DNA of 64,000 nucleotides. Origin: Caenorhabditis remanei (taxonomy: Eukaryota; Nematoda; Chromadorea; Rhabditida; Rhabditidae). Numbering within the stretch: position 1 is the first letter of the stretch; each line of letters starts with the position of its first letter. Of the stretch, positions 51,101 through 60,740 are shown one piece after another. The translations under genes and the position numbers were made by a program. The notes beneath the pieces were generated by a model. The model searched no databases and had not been told where the DNA came from. It was given only the letters and a program-made list of their open reading frames with translations. Location of the stretch: positions 6,553,717-6,617,716 of the forward strand of contig NC_071330.1 in assembly GCF_010183535.1 (NCBI RefSeq), read 5' to 3'.

Positions 51101-54100
51101 CTTCCGTATAATTCATTGAACCAGAATCCCCTCCCGTCTCCATTGGCATGCTCATCAGATCATTGCATTGCTCGTTCCGGATCCATCAAGAATTTGGAAA
51201 CTTTCAAATGTCGCTGCCGGAAAGTATTTCATCATTTGTGTGAATTGAATATGGACGCGGATGACGTTCACAAGAAAGATTCTGATTTGTCTTGTCTTGA
51301 ATGTTTTTATGGAGCTCCAGTTGATTTGGGTGAAAGAATCACAATTCTCAACGAGAAGAAAGCAGCAGCTGAAAACGAATATCTCAATGTTTCGGATGCA
51401 TTCACCGAAGTCGTTGAAGAACAATTGAATTTAGAAGCACTTCTTGAGAAATCGGCTGGAGAAACTAGAAGACGTATGGAAGCACTTCTCATTTCAATTG
51501 GCTGTGACTATCGAATATGGTATCAAGAAATGAACGGGAATCAGACCAGGACTATTTTGAGGCCAGAAAATATTGATAAGATCGTGCATCTGTTTCAGTC
51601 AATTATGGAGGAGCGTGGAATGGATACGGAGGAGCTTCATTTGATGGGATGTGCAATGAAGGATCTTGGATTTTTGATGTCTCAGGCTGATAACTCCCAT
51701 AAATCGGATGAGGAAATTGATGTTATCGAAAAAGTCGTTGCCCGGTTCGTTGCTCAAATCCGAATCCTGTTCATTGTCTTATGAACAAATTGGAAGTCCG
51801 ATTTTCATCGATTCGTAACGTTGAGATGCACGTAACTTTGATTCTGGAGCAACTTTCGCATTACAACAAGATCTTTGACGTCGGCTGTTCTTTGTCTTCT
51901 GCATGACTCACTTCTTCTTGCACTTTCGGTTAATAAATCCTAATAATATATTGCATGCCACTAACTGCACCCTCACATTCCTTTCAGGTCTTCAGATTTT
52001 TGAATTCATCGACATTTCAACGAGTCCACCTTGTCACTTCTCCTTCCACAGGGCTGAACCTCTACGCGGTGAAGGAGATAAACGGAATTCAGATTTCTTC
52101 AAAAGTAGTCTCTTCTTTTTTTCAAAACAATTCCGGCCAATGCAGCTCGAATTATGACAAGGCGGCTTCAGTTGAAATGTAGATGAATTCTGAAATTTTA
52201 CATTTTTAGTTCAGTCACAGGCATAAACTTCTCAGTATTGCACTCCGTCTCCATTATTCCATCGAAATAAGCTGCTCGCCGATGAAAACTTCGCTAAAAC
52301 TTAAATAACCGATCGCTATTTCTATTATTAACCAATAGCGGTCAACTTTTTCAAAAGAAAAATCATTTCAAATGCTTTCTTTTCTTTGAAATTCTCAACA
52401 ATCAATATGCATATTCACAAAAAAATTTATTCCGCGAGAGACAACTTTTTACAGAGAGACGCGAGACGGTTAGAGGGTCACGCGAAACGCGCCAGCAAAC
52501 TCTGCCGAAATCTCGAATCGCGTTTTGTAATACCGTGCTCTGTAGCAATCTATCTCTCCCCGCTCTACACATTTTTCTCTTCTTCGTAGCATGCTCACCT
52601 GATGCTGCCTTCAGAATTTCCACTTCTTTCGGCGATAAATGAAGAACTCTTTGTATGACTACAACCAATTGATCTCGTTCTGCGGGAACACTTTCTGGCT
52701 TCAAAAACTGAACGAATACATTTTTCAAATATTCCATATTTTTCTCGTTTGAAAGCTCCGCTTCCCGTTTTTCTTCTCTCTCGAGTCTTCGAATTTCATC
52801 CTTCAGCAATGAGTTCTGAAAACAAAGAATACTGCATTCAGCGAAAAATTGTGTGCATTAAGTTTTATAATGATAAATGAGATAAATTGTACATAGTCAA
52901 TTCCTGTTTTTTTCCCCATACAGTGTTAAGCGACAATATGCTCAATTCTTTGTAAATAGTTTTCAAGGTCACCTGAGTAGTCAATCTACCATTAGCCGTC
53001 TCTGCTTCGCTGAGAAGTTCTGCAACGTGATGATTTGTCTTTTTCAAGTTTTCGAGCTGTTCCATCAATGATTTGAATCTCTCTTCTAACAGCTCATCCG
53101 ATTCTACTCCTGAAAAAGAAAACATTCGCGATTGTAAACAAAAGAAAAGACAAAGTACACTAACTGTATTCATCACCAAGATCTCCGTACAAAACATCCT
53201 CCAGTGATCGATCAGGCTGAAAAAAAAAACAGGTTTTCTAAATTTGGAAACCGTAGTTATTGTAGGGATGATGTCGGATTTTTGACTTATTTTTTAGGCG
53301 CGTGGCACATCGTCCTATTTTGTTGTCCAGAATATTCCTTTTTGATCTCCGGTTAATTATTATTTGTTTTCTTGCGCGCGAGAAAATGAAACTTATGTTT
53401 TCTAGGGAGTATTTAAAGGCAAACTTTCAGTCACTCACTTCTCGTCTATACTTTATTCGAATACCACTAACAAACTAATCTAACTATGGTGAGTTTTTAA
53501 AAAGATTCAGTTTGATTAATTGTTACATCTAGAAATATTGTAGGAATCTTTTGCCTCTTCGGACAAACTTTTCGATGACCGCGACTTTGCCAGAGGATTC
53601 AGCGAATTGAAGCAAAGAAAGGAAAACGGTGAATTGTCATGTGAGCTCCTGTGGCGAATGTGCCGCTTCTGCCAAGAACTGTCCAATACCATGAGTGGAG
53701 AACAACGACGACAAATTCTGATCGAAGGACGCGATTATGGACTTCAGGCAATGGACCTTGATTCATCATCCTTCCTCGCCGCTAAATGGGCTGCTATTGT
53801 GTTTGGACTCGTCGTCGATCAGCTGCCTACCAAGGAAAAGATCAACGAAGGAGGGAAACTGAAAGATATGCTCGACAAGGCACTCGAATTGGAGCCCACA
53901 GACTTTGCCCTACTTCATCTTCGTGCTCGTTTTTCTTTTACCATTGCCAATTTGTCATGGCTCGAGAGAAAGGTATAATCATTTTTTGTTTTCAAATTTA
54001 AGCCTACAGCTAGCGAGTCTTATTTATCTTTGATGGCAACTCTAGAATTTACAGGCTGCCTCTATGCTGTACAGTGAAGTGCCAAAAGCCACAATCGATG

Positions 54101-56182
54101 ATGCACTTGTCGACTTCGAAGCCGCTTATCAACAGCACTCTGATTGGATCGAGAACTTGTTGTTCCTGTCGAAATGTCACATTGCCAAGAAAGAGAAGAA
54201 ACAAGCTCGAGAGCTTCTAAACAAAGCAATCGATTTGCCAAAGGAATCATCAAATGATGAACAATTCGTCACGGAATGCAAGGCTCTTCTCCAGAAATGC
54301 TAACTCTGCTACCTAACCTATCAAATCATCTCCTGCCCGCGTACTTTAAATTTCTTCCATTTTTTGCATCAATAAACCTGTACATAGAAAGTGTTTACCT
54401 GTGTCTGCTCGTCGTAACAAGATACAGAATCAGATGGAGCCACTGCTGGTCTTTGGCAATGATTTGGTGGTACTGGGTGTTCAGGAAGTTGCATTTGCTG
54501 TGGAATCACAGCAGCAATCGCTTTGTGTTGTTGGTTCTGGACACTTTGAATCTTTCGGTTCTCACAATCGGCTTTCACGTCTTGAACTTCTTTCTCCAAA
54601 AGTTGAATTTGTTTTGTCGCATTGGTCAGCTTGGCCTTCAAACTCCCATTTTCATTCTCGCTTCGTTGTCGCTCATTGTTAAGGAGATGATCTACTTTTT
54701 CCTTTGCCATTTCAAGATCTTTAATTTTTTGTTCAGCTGTGTCACGTGATGATCTCATCAATCTTAAGTCCTCGTCTAGTCTTTGAATGAGTTTGGAAGA
54801 GCTTGATCGAAGCTCGTCAATAGCATTATTATGATTTTTTTCAGTTTCAGTGATTTCTGATTTTATGGCTTTGAAAGTTTTCTCGAGTCTTTCTAATTTA
54901 TCCCGAGAAGAAGCTAGATCGTCTACTGTCTTGAAATGTTCTTGTCTTGTCTGATCTGCTTGTTGTTCCAACTCCGCTATTGTCATTCTAGCTTTCTCCA
55001 ATTCTTCATAAACATGTCTTGTTTCATCTTCCTGTTTTCCTTTCTTCTCTAGTACGAAGTGAGATTTTTTCTGAAAATATTAATTTCATTTTACAGTAAT
55101 TTGCAAACAGTAAACACCTTAAACTCTGCAAATTCCTTCTCGGCAGCTTCTAGTCTCGAGGAATACTCTTCGTTTTTCAAAAGCAGTTTTTCTTTCTCGC
55201 TTTTCAAAACGTCGACTGCTTCTTCGAGTCTGGAACAAAGAACAATTACCTGCATTTTCATCTACAGAAAAACTTACATTCTACCTCTATTCTCACTTTC
55301 AGCTATTTTCCTAGCCAATCCTAATTTCTCGTTCCCTTGTTGATCTGACAACTCAGCAATACGACATTCGGCAGACTTTAAACGAGCTTCAAAATCCCCA
55401 CTCTTCATTTTCTCATCTTGAAATGCTTTTGTGAGTCGAGTATTTTCTTCTGTGAGTTTTTCAATCGAGGTTCTAGAAGTGCTCGTTTCTTTTCTAAAAT
55501 TTGTTTCATTTCAAATGATTTAAAAAACACAGAAGGTACTTACTTCATGTTGTTAACAGCCATATCGTTTTCTGTAATGACCTCTTGTGCTTTTACAAGA
55601 GCTTCAGTTTTTTCGCGGAGAGCTCGATTCAACTGATCGACTTTGGATTCCAAATCACGTAGTTCTAGAGAGAACATGTCGGCACGAGTAGCTTTCTCTT
55701 TCCATTCTACAATTTCTTTTTCCAATACTATCAATGATTCGCTTTTCGATAAACATTCTGTGCATTCCATTGGGTGATTCTGAAACTTACGACGCTGTTT
55801 TTACTAGTTCTGAAATATCTTCTTACCTCCACTTTTTGTGCTACTTCTGAAGTTAACTTGTCGTTTATCAATTTCAAATTTTCTGATTCGGTTTTTAGTT
55901 GTTCTATCTCTCCTATTTTCCTTTTCTGTAACAGTTAACCTTTTTTAGTTTTCTTAAAAATCTAACCAATTTTTCCATGAGTGCACCTTGATTTTTCTTC
56001 ATTTCGGCTAGATGAGCAACTTGTTTTTTGGCGAATTTCACCAAATCTTCTTTCGAAAGACTGTCCAACTGGAAAATTTCTTCATTTTTATGGAGCTAAA
56101 TATGTTAAAAACTTACTTTATTACCTCCACCAGAAGACCCGGGTTGAGGAACCGGCGATTTTGAAGATTCCGGAGCAGACAT
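48195..56182 (-). CDS. GRIP-domain golgin (GCC185-like)
   Basis: A trans-Golgi coiled-coil tether recruited by Arl1 or Rab GTPases through its GRIP domain. Eleven exons (56182-56117, 56068-55967, 55925-55827, 55779-55544, 55493-55278, 55229-55118, 55070-54399, 53216-53165, 53109-52973, 52815-52599, 48262-48195) give 658 residues in frame. Residues 20-500 are nearly continuous coiled coil, broken by a Pro/Gln-rich linker (PQQMQLPEHPVPPNHCQRP). The GRIP domain is at about 588-635 (NMEYLKNVFVQFL, ERDQLVVVIQRVLHLSPKEVEILK). The last exon, 4.3 kb away, supplies SGSWSSYFSGWSAGS, which resembles the GWASYLHSWSG end of GCC185 and splices in phase after KAAS. Intron 7 hosts rmd-1 and the last intron hosts a 783-residue gene, both on the plus strand. 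By position it is the T05G5.9 orthologue. Confidence 0.85.
48265..49356 (+). other. 5' flank of the nested transposase-like gene
   Basis: It lies inside the golgin last intron. It contains a weak inverted pair (TTTCGAAATACCG at about 48360, CGGTATTCCAAAACG at about 48464). An ORF at 49020-49295 has some helical character and could be an upstream exon, but no splice link was established. An acceptor (ATTTACAG) ends at 49354, 2 nt before the next gene's ATG. Confidence 0.4.
49357..51784 (+). CDS. Nested gene: coiled-coil, transposase-like core, PHD-like finger protein
   Basis: Two exons (49357-49824 and 49901-51784) give 783 residues with no internal stop. It lies in the last intron of the golgin, opposite strand. 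Residues 1-155 are a highly charged coiled coil. The middle has a pattern seen in DDE-type transposase cores and their domesticated relatives: LGFGGDKGADTTKLSI (D336), LIGLYTGADNY (D370), then IIPVGDCKFISALYNHSG (D412) followed by PCFRCHKRW (C431, C434). Around 573-620, CSSDHC, CRCRKVFHHLC and DLSCLEC form a Cys4-His-Cys3-like PHD or RING-type finger. The C-terminal 150 residues are helical. I do not recognise a named family. The start follows an acceptor by 2 nt, and AATAAA lies 148 nt after the stop. Intact frame plus an intron favours a host gene or a young element over debris. Confidence 0.8.
51932..51937 (+). terminator. Polyadenylation signal AATAAA
   Basis: Canonical hexamer 148 nt after the nested gene's stop codon, followed by a second AATAAT. 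The following ORF (51955-52182, 75 codons) is of unclear status and has an internal acceptor-like CCTTTCAG. Confidence 0.5.
53486..54303 (+). CDS. rmd-1: RMD-1, regulator of microtubule dynamics (TPR-like)
   Basis: FAM82/RMDN family protein that binds microtubules and supports chromosome segregation in C. elegans embryos. Three exons (ATG alone at 53486-53488, then 53544-53972 and 54055-54303) give 226 residues. The ATG-only first exon is followed by GTGAGT, and the phase is right. Helical repeats of TPR type are visible (LLWRMCRFCQELS, SSFLAAKWAAIVFG, LLHLRARFSFTIANLSWLERK, NLLFLSKCHIAKKEKKQARELL), and there is no signal or membrane segment. It is nested in intron 7 of the golgin, on the opposite strand. 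A short duplicate of its exon 2 start lies at 56925-56948. Confidence 0.93.
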
Positions 56183-56920
56183 CCTGAATTGAATTTTTAA
56201 AAAATTTAAGTAAGTTAGCAATTAGCTGAATTTAACGGATAATCGAAGCTTCAATGAGACAAAGCAGCTTGTTGAGTACGTTGCCACGCATAGTGGCCTC
56301 GTGGATGTGGTCTATTTCTTTTTCTCTTCCATTTTTTTTTTCAGCGCGGATACGATTTTTAAGAACAGAATGATATATCGGTTCTCTAATTTATTTTTAT
56401 TTCTAGCCTATTTACATTAGAACCAATGTTGGGTTTTCATTGGGGACCATTAAATATGATAGTTTAAAAAATCGATATTGTTTTTCTTTTGTTTAAAGTT
56501 ATATCGAACTTTGAGATAAAAAATGAGGAAAACAAGAGTGTGAAGTGGAAGAAAACCCTTAGTTTATAATTTAAACTAAAAAAGGTCTCCACACGAAAAC
56601 ATCAAACTTTTCAGGCGTGGCAAGCACGCGCCTTTAAAATTTATGCGTTACTGTAGTCCAATGTTTAAATTAATGCATGTTTCCTCTTTTTTTTTTTTTC
56701 AAGATTGTCTTTAGTTTTGCGATCAATTCATCCCGTTCGTTCTCATTAATTCGATAACTTTTTAGCAAGGTTTGATATTTTCATCCACATTTACAAATGT
56801 TTCGTGTGATACTACAATCTCTATTGAAAAACTGAGATTTTTTTTCGTTTCTTCTTGTCGGTATTAGATAAAAATTAGTCATTTCCATTTGTAGCCTGAT
56901 TTTTGTTAAATCGTTGTACA

Positions 56921-56965
56921 TGAAGGACAAACTTTTCGATGACCGCGATGTTTCAAGAAAATTCT
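56921..56965 (+). pseudogene. Duplicated fragment of rmd-1 exon 2
   Basis: GGACAAACTTTTCGATGACC and four further bases (24 nt, 56925-56948) are identical to rmd-1 at 53561-53584, and weaker similarity continues for about 20 nt. No start, splice site or open frame surrounds it. It is best read as a small duplication scar. Confidence 0.6.
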
Positions 56966-57012
56966 TCATTAGTCTAGGCGAAAACTTTGTAGACATTCTT
57001 GAGTATTTCATT

Positions 57013-57280
57013 CTTGTCGTTTGACGGACCGGGCTGGGCCGAGTGGAAAGTGTTTTTGAATTTTAAGACCACAAAAATAATTTTCAAGTACTTTTTATTA
57101 CTACATTCACTGTAGAACTACTTCAATTTTCTCAATAACTCGAATTATAGCTCAAAACATTCCAAAACTCTTTTTTCAAAAATTACTGTATAAAACATGT
57201 TTTTCGGGAAAAAGTCGCTTCACCCGGGCTCGGCCAGACCGGGCCGATAAAATTTGGAAATCGGCCCGGTCCGTGACAAG
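57013..57280. mobile_element. Foldback element with CCGGGCC-rich ends
   Basis: The inverted ends are CTTGTC...ACGGACCGGG and CCCGGTCCGTGACAAG, with a 5-nt gap on the left. Inner GGGCCGAG/CTCGGCC segments and the AT-rich interior resemble the hAT-type MITE at 13655-13986, but the outer ends differ, so it may be a relative. Confidence 0.6.
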
Positions 57281-58857
57281 TATGGAGTATTCTCTCTCTC
57301 TCTCTCTCTCTGCTTTCCTTCTTTTTGTTGAACTCCATTCCCAGCAACTGATATTTCATGTTTCATCGTCGGTGCACACACGAAAGCGAGTTCAATTCGC
57401 TAGGCAACCGTCGCCCGAACCCTTCAATTAAGCTCGTTTCAAATGTCACTCATTTTCTGTGTCCAACTCTCCTAGCCGGGTGTCCTTTTTTCTATTTTCG
57501 TATATTCTTTTATTCGTGCACCCTCAGTGAGGCTGTGAGAAATAGATTCCTTATTTTTCTTCCGGAGTATCCGACATAGTGATTCTATATGTACACTTAC
57601 AATGTATCGACCCAGTCCGTGATATAATTGTAATTCCTATCTGTGGGAAAATATCAAATCTATCGATCTATTCAATAAAATTTTCATGATTTTAAAAACG
57701 TTTTTGTGAAAAGTGTTCCAGTTTTCAGAGAAGTATCTTCTGATCAACAGTTTCAGAACTACCGTTTCTTTGTGTTCATGAAATTCCGTTTCTCAAAAAA
57801 AAAAGCATTTTTGATCCAAGGAGAAAAATCATCATTGAAAAATTCTACATTTTCCCTTTTGGGCCGAGTTTTTTTGACAAGTCTTGTAATTACATTGTTT
57901 AGCTCGATCTCAAGTTTTTCCGACTTCGTGGTATTAGTTCACAGAAATGTCAACATGAAGAATTTCAGTTTTTGATACGGTGTTCTTCTTTACAGTTCAT
58001 CTGATCTTTTTGTGTGTCAAAAACTTTATTCAGTCTGAACATTCATTCCCAGTAGACCTTAGTTCCTTTGCTCAATTCAGAAAGCTCATCCAAGCCAGGT
58101 CAAGTCAGGTGGTGATATCAGGCTTTAAAGGAGGAGAGGCCAGCCGGATGAATCACCGAAGGTACTCAGTAATCAACTATTTAAAAAAAGGTATAAATCC
58201 TTGTATGATTTTAGCCGTCACTGTGAACGATTCCTCCAGCGAACTTATTAGTCCACGGCTGTTCCATTTAAACACTGTATTCGTTATACTTCAATTCAAT
58301 ACACCTCATTTTACCGTGCATGCTGTTTCCCGATCCATTCAAACACTTCATCCATTATTCCTCATAAACTATGCTCCATGACATTGCCATTCTCCGCCCT
58401 ATCGTAAGAATCGTGAATTACGGTATATGCGGATCGGCGATCGCACCTACGATACCAGAGATAAGGAAGTGAGAGGGAAGAGAAACGGACGGAACGCCCG
58501 GCGCTGAGCAGTAGAGGGGCGCATAGAGTGTGAAACGGAGGCCCCGCCTCTTCTCGGCCACACTATTACAATCTTGAGGACAGCAGCACGGCGTCGTCGT
58601 CGTCGTCCAGAGAATCTCAGTCTGCATCGTAGATGACTCCAGAAGCCTCGCGGATAGCCAAGTTCTACCGGCCGACCACCCACCGCCACCCTGTCGCTCC
58701 GCCCCTCTCTTGGTGATATCGACAGTCGAGCGAGGAGGGCCGTTGCCCCGCCTCCACGCACTTTTTGAACTGCCGCTCTTCCGTCCTCCTCAGTTTTTTT
58801 TGCTTCTCCGGTGGTTTCAGGTGATTTTCGTCTAGTGCTTGATATTTCTGATTATTC

Positions 58858-59268
58858 TCTATCTATTGAAGCCAATTTCATACTCAAATGCTACCTTACG
58901 TTCTAATAATATGCCTTCAAAGTTGGTCAATTCGGATTATCGATTTTTTGAGCTTCTGAAGTTTCCTCGACTTCTAAACTCAAATTTTCAATTTATATCT
59001 ATTGAAGCCAATTTCATACTCAAATGCTACCTTACGTTCTAATAATATACCTTCAAAGTTGGTAAATTCGGATTATCGATTTTTTGAGCTTCTGAAGTTT
59101 CCTCGACTTCTAAACTCAAATTTTCAATTTATATCTATTGAAGCCAATTTCATACTCAAATGCTACCTTATGTTCTAATAATATACCTTCAAAGTTGGTA
59201 AATTCGGATTATCGATTTTTTGAGCTTCTGAAGTTTCCTCAACTTCTAAACTCAAATTTTCAATTTAT
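58858..59268. repeat. Tandem repeat, 136-bp unit, three copies
   Basis: Units begin at about 58865, 59001 and 59137 with ATTGAAGCCAATTTCATACT and differ at only a few positions (for example ATGCC/ATACC, GGTCAA/GGTAAA, CTTACG/CTTATG). The third copy ends near 59268. The unit has no long ORF. Confidence 0.92.
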
Positions 59269-60740
59269 CATCAAGGGACACTTAACGTTCTGTGAATTTA
59301 TAGGTTTTAATCTTCTCCGATCATGTTAATTCAACTTATCATCAAAAAACTAAAGTTCATTTTCAACGTCTCAGATCTTGGTTATTTTTCATGCTCTCAT
59401 ACTATACTTTTCAAAATTGATTCTCCATCTTATTTTCTACAAACCCATATTCGAAGATTTTTCGAAAAGTTCGATTTCAGACTCTGAGCTGACTGAAACT
59501 GAAGCCCGTTCAAATTCTCTATTCCGTTGCGTGCGTGCGTGTCGCGTGCGGTTAGTGTTTTACCGTACCCCGTAAATGCGGTTGTCGTTGCGAGACTCAA
59601 GCCAACAGGGGACACCCCCTGTCGGCGTCCTCCTCCGATGTACACTGCATCGTGGGTGGCTGACTCGCGCCGTCTGTGGTCTCTTCACGCGGTAGCAATA
59701 TTTTAAGGAACGGCGTTCTGCGCTTCTTCACGTTCATAAACTATTTGACGTGTCACGTGGAAAACTTTTTGCAACTTTCATTCCAAAAAACAGTTCAGGT
59801 TTGGGTCAAGGGCGGAGTTGCAAGAAGAGGGACCGCTTTATAACCAAACTGTTACCTGGAAGAGTTGTCTTCTATCTATGTCAATGAGACTTACAAAACC
59901 AATAGATCAGGTGACTTGAATGGTCCAGGGACCATCGAAATCAAAATTGGGGTAGGATGATCGTGAAACCATATTCTGTTCAAGAATGAGACATTGGGAG
60001 CTTACTTAGCGATCTACAGAAGTTACTAAGTCTATAACTGATTCGAGATCTTGATTATCTCCTAATGACAGTAATCATAGAAGTATCTCAATAAATAGAG
60101 ATCACTCGTTTTGATCTGATGATTCTAGATTGTATATAAGTACGGTATCGGAGTTCAGTCCCGATCAGCTGATTCTCGTCATTGTCAATCTTGAGTTGGT
60201 TCATTCATTTTCTTTGACTTGTGGATTAATGTAGCATTTAGGCACTGATAAAACCAGTTCATTTTTCCATTATCTCCGTTTTCCATGAAGTTGCGCTTAT
60301 TTTATCACGTGTTTATTATTAATACTTAGGTTCATGTAAACTCAAAAAAGTGCATTCCACCCTCGTTCGTCGTATTGATTTTCCGTCTACGTCTTCCTCG
60401 CAGCCTGTCTCTCCTTTTCATGCGTACTCTTTTTCAATTTACACTCTTTCTCTCACTTCCTCCACCCATTATTGCCCTTCGCCTTCCACTGTTCTTTTTC
60501 TCACTCATCCTCCATTCTCCGATAAATCCATATATCTATTTCATTTTTGTTTTTTTTTAGACAAACAGCTATATCTGGTGATTTTGCCAAACTAACCCAG
60601 TAAGCGGGATCTCTGATGAAGTAGTGGCAGACGCGGAATTTCAAACCAACTCAGCTGCTTCAGAAGTTCCAGAAGTAGGAGAGATCACTTGGTTCAATTT
60701 GTCAAATATATTTATATATATATATATATTCTACTAATTG

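Larger units (their letters stand above)
56183..60740. promoter_or_regulatory. Divergent upstream region of the golgin (-) and cbp-1 (+)
   Basis: 4.5 kb without a supported gene. In order: an rmd-1 exon fragment (56925-56948), a CCGGGCC-rich foldback (57013-57280), a CT tract (about 57290-57312), a GC-rich block (58430-58790), a 136-bp tandem repeat (58858-59268), another GC-rich patch (59515-59700) and an AT tract just before the cbp-1 start. Short ORFs (57358-57579, 57706-58381) look like chance. The GC-rich patches are candidate promoters or 5' UTR exons of cbp-1. Confidence 0.5.

Noticed and set aside
52139..52185. Alternative golgin last exon giving EFIYISTEAALS
   Set aside because: It splices in phase, but the sequence has no resemblance to GRIP-protein ends, unlike the exon at 48195-48262.
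55783..55801. Possible micro-exon between golgin exons 3 and 4
   Set aside because: It brings an in-frame TAG and is not needed for phase.
58447..58761. 104-codon minus-strand ORF in the GC-rich block
   Set aside because: Long ORFs are expected by chance in GC-rich DNA, and Arg/Gly-rich content with no splice or start support is not convincing.
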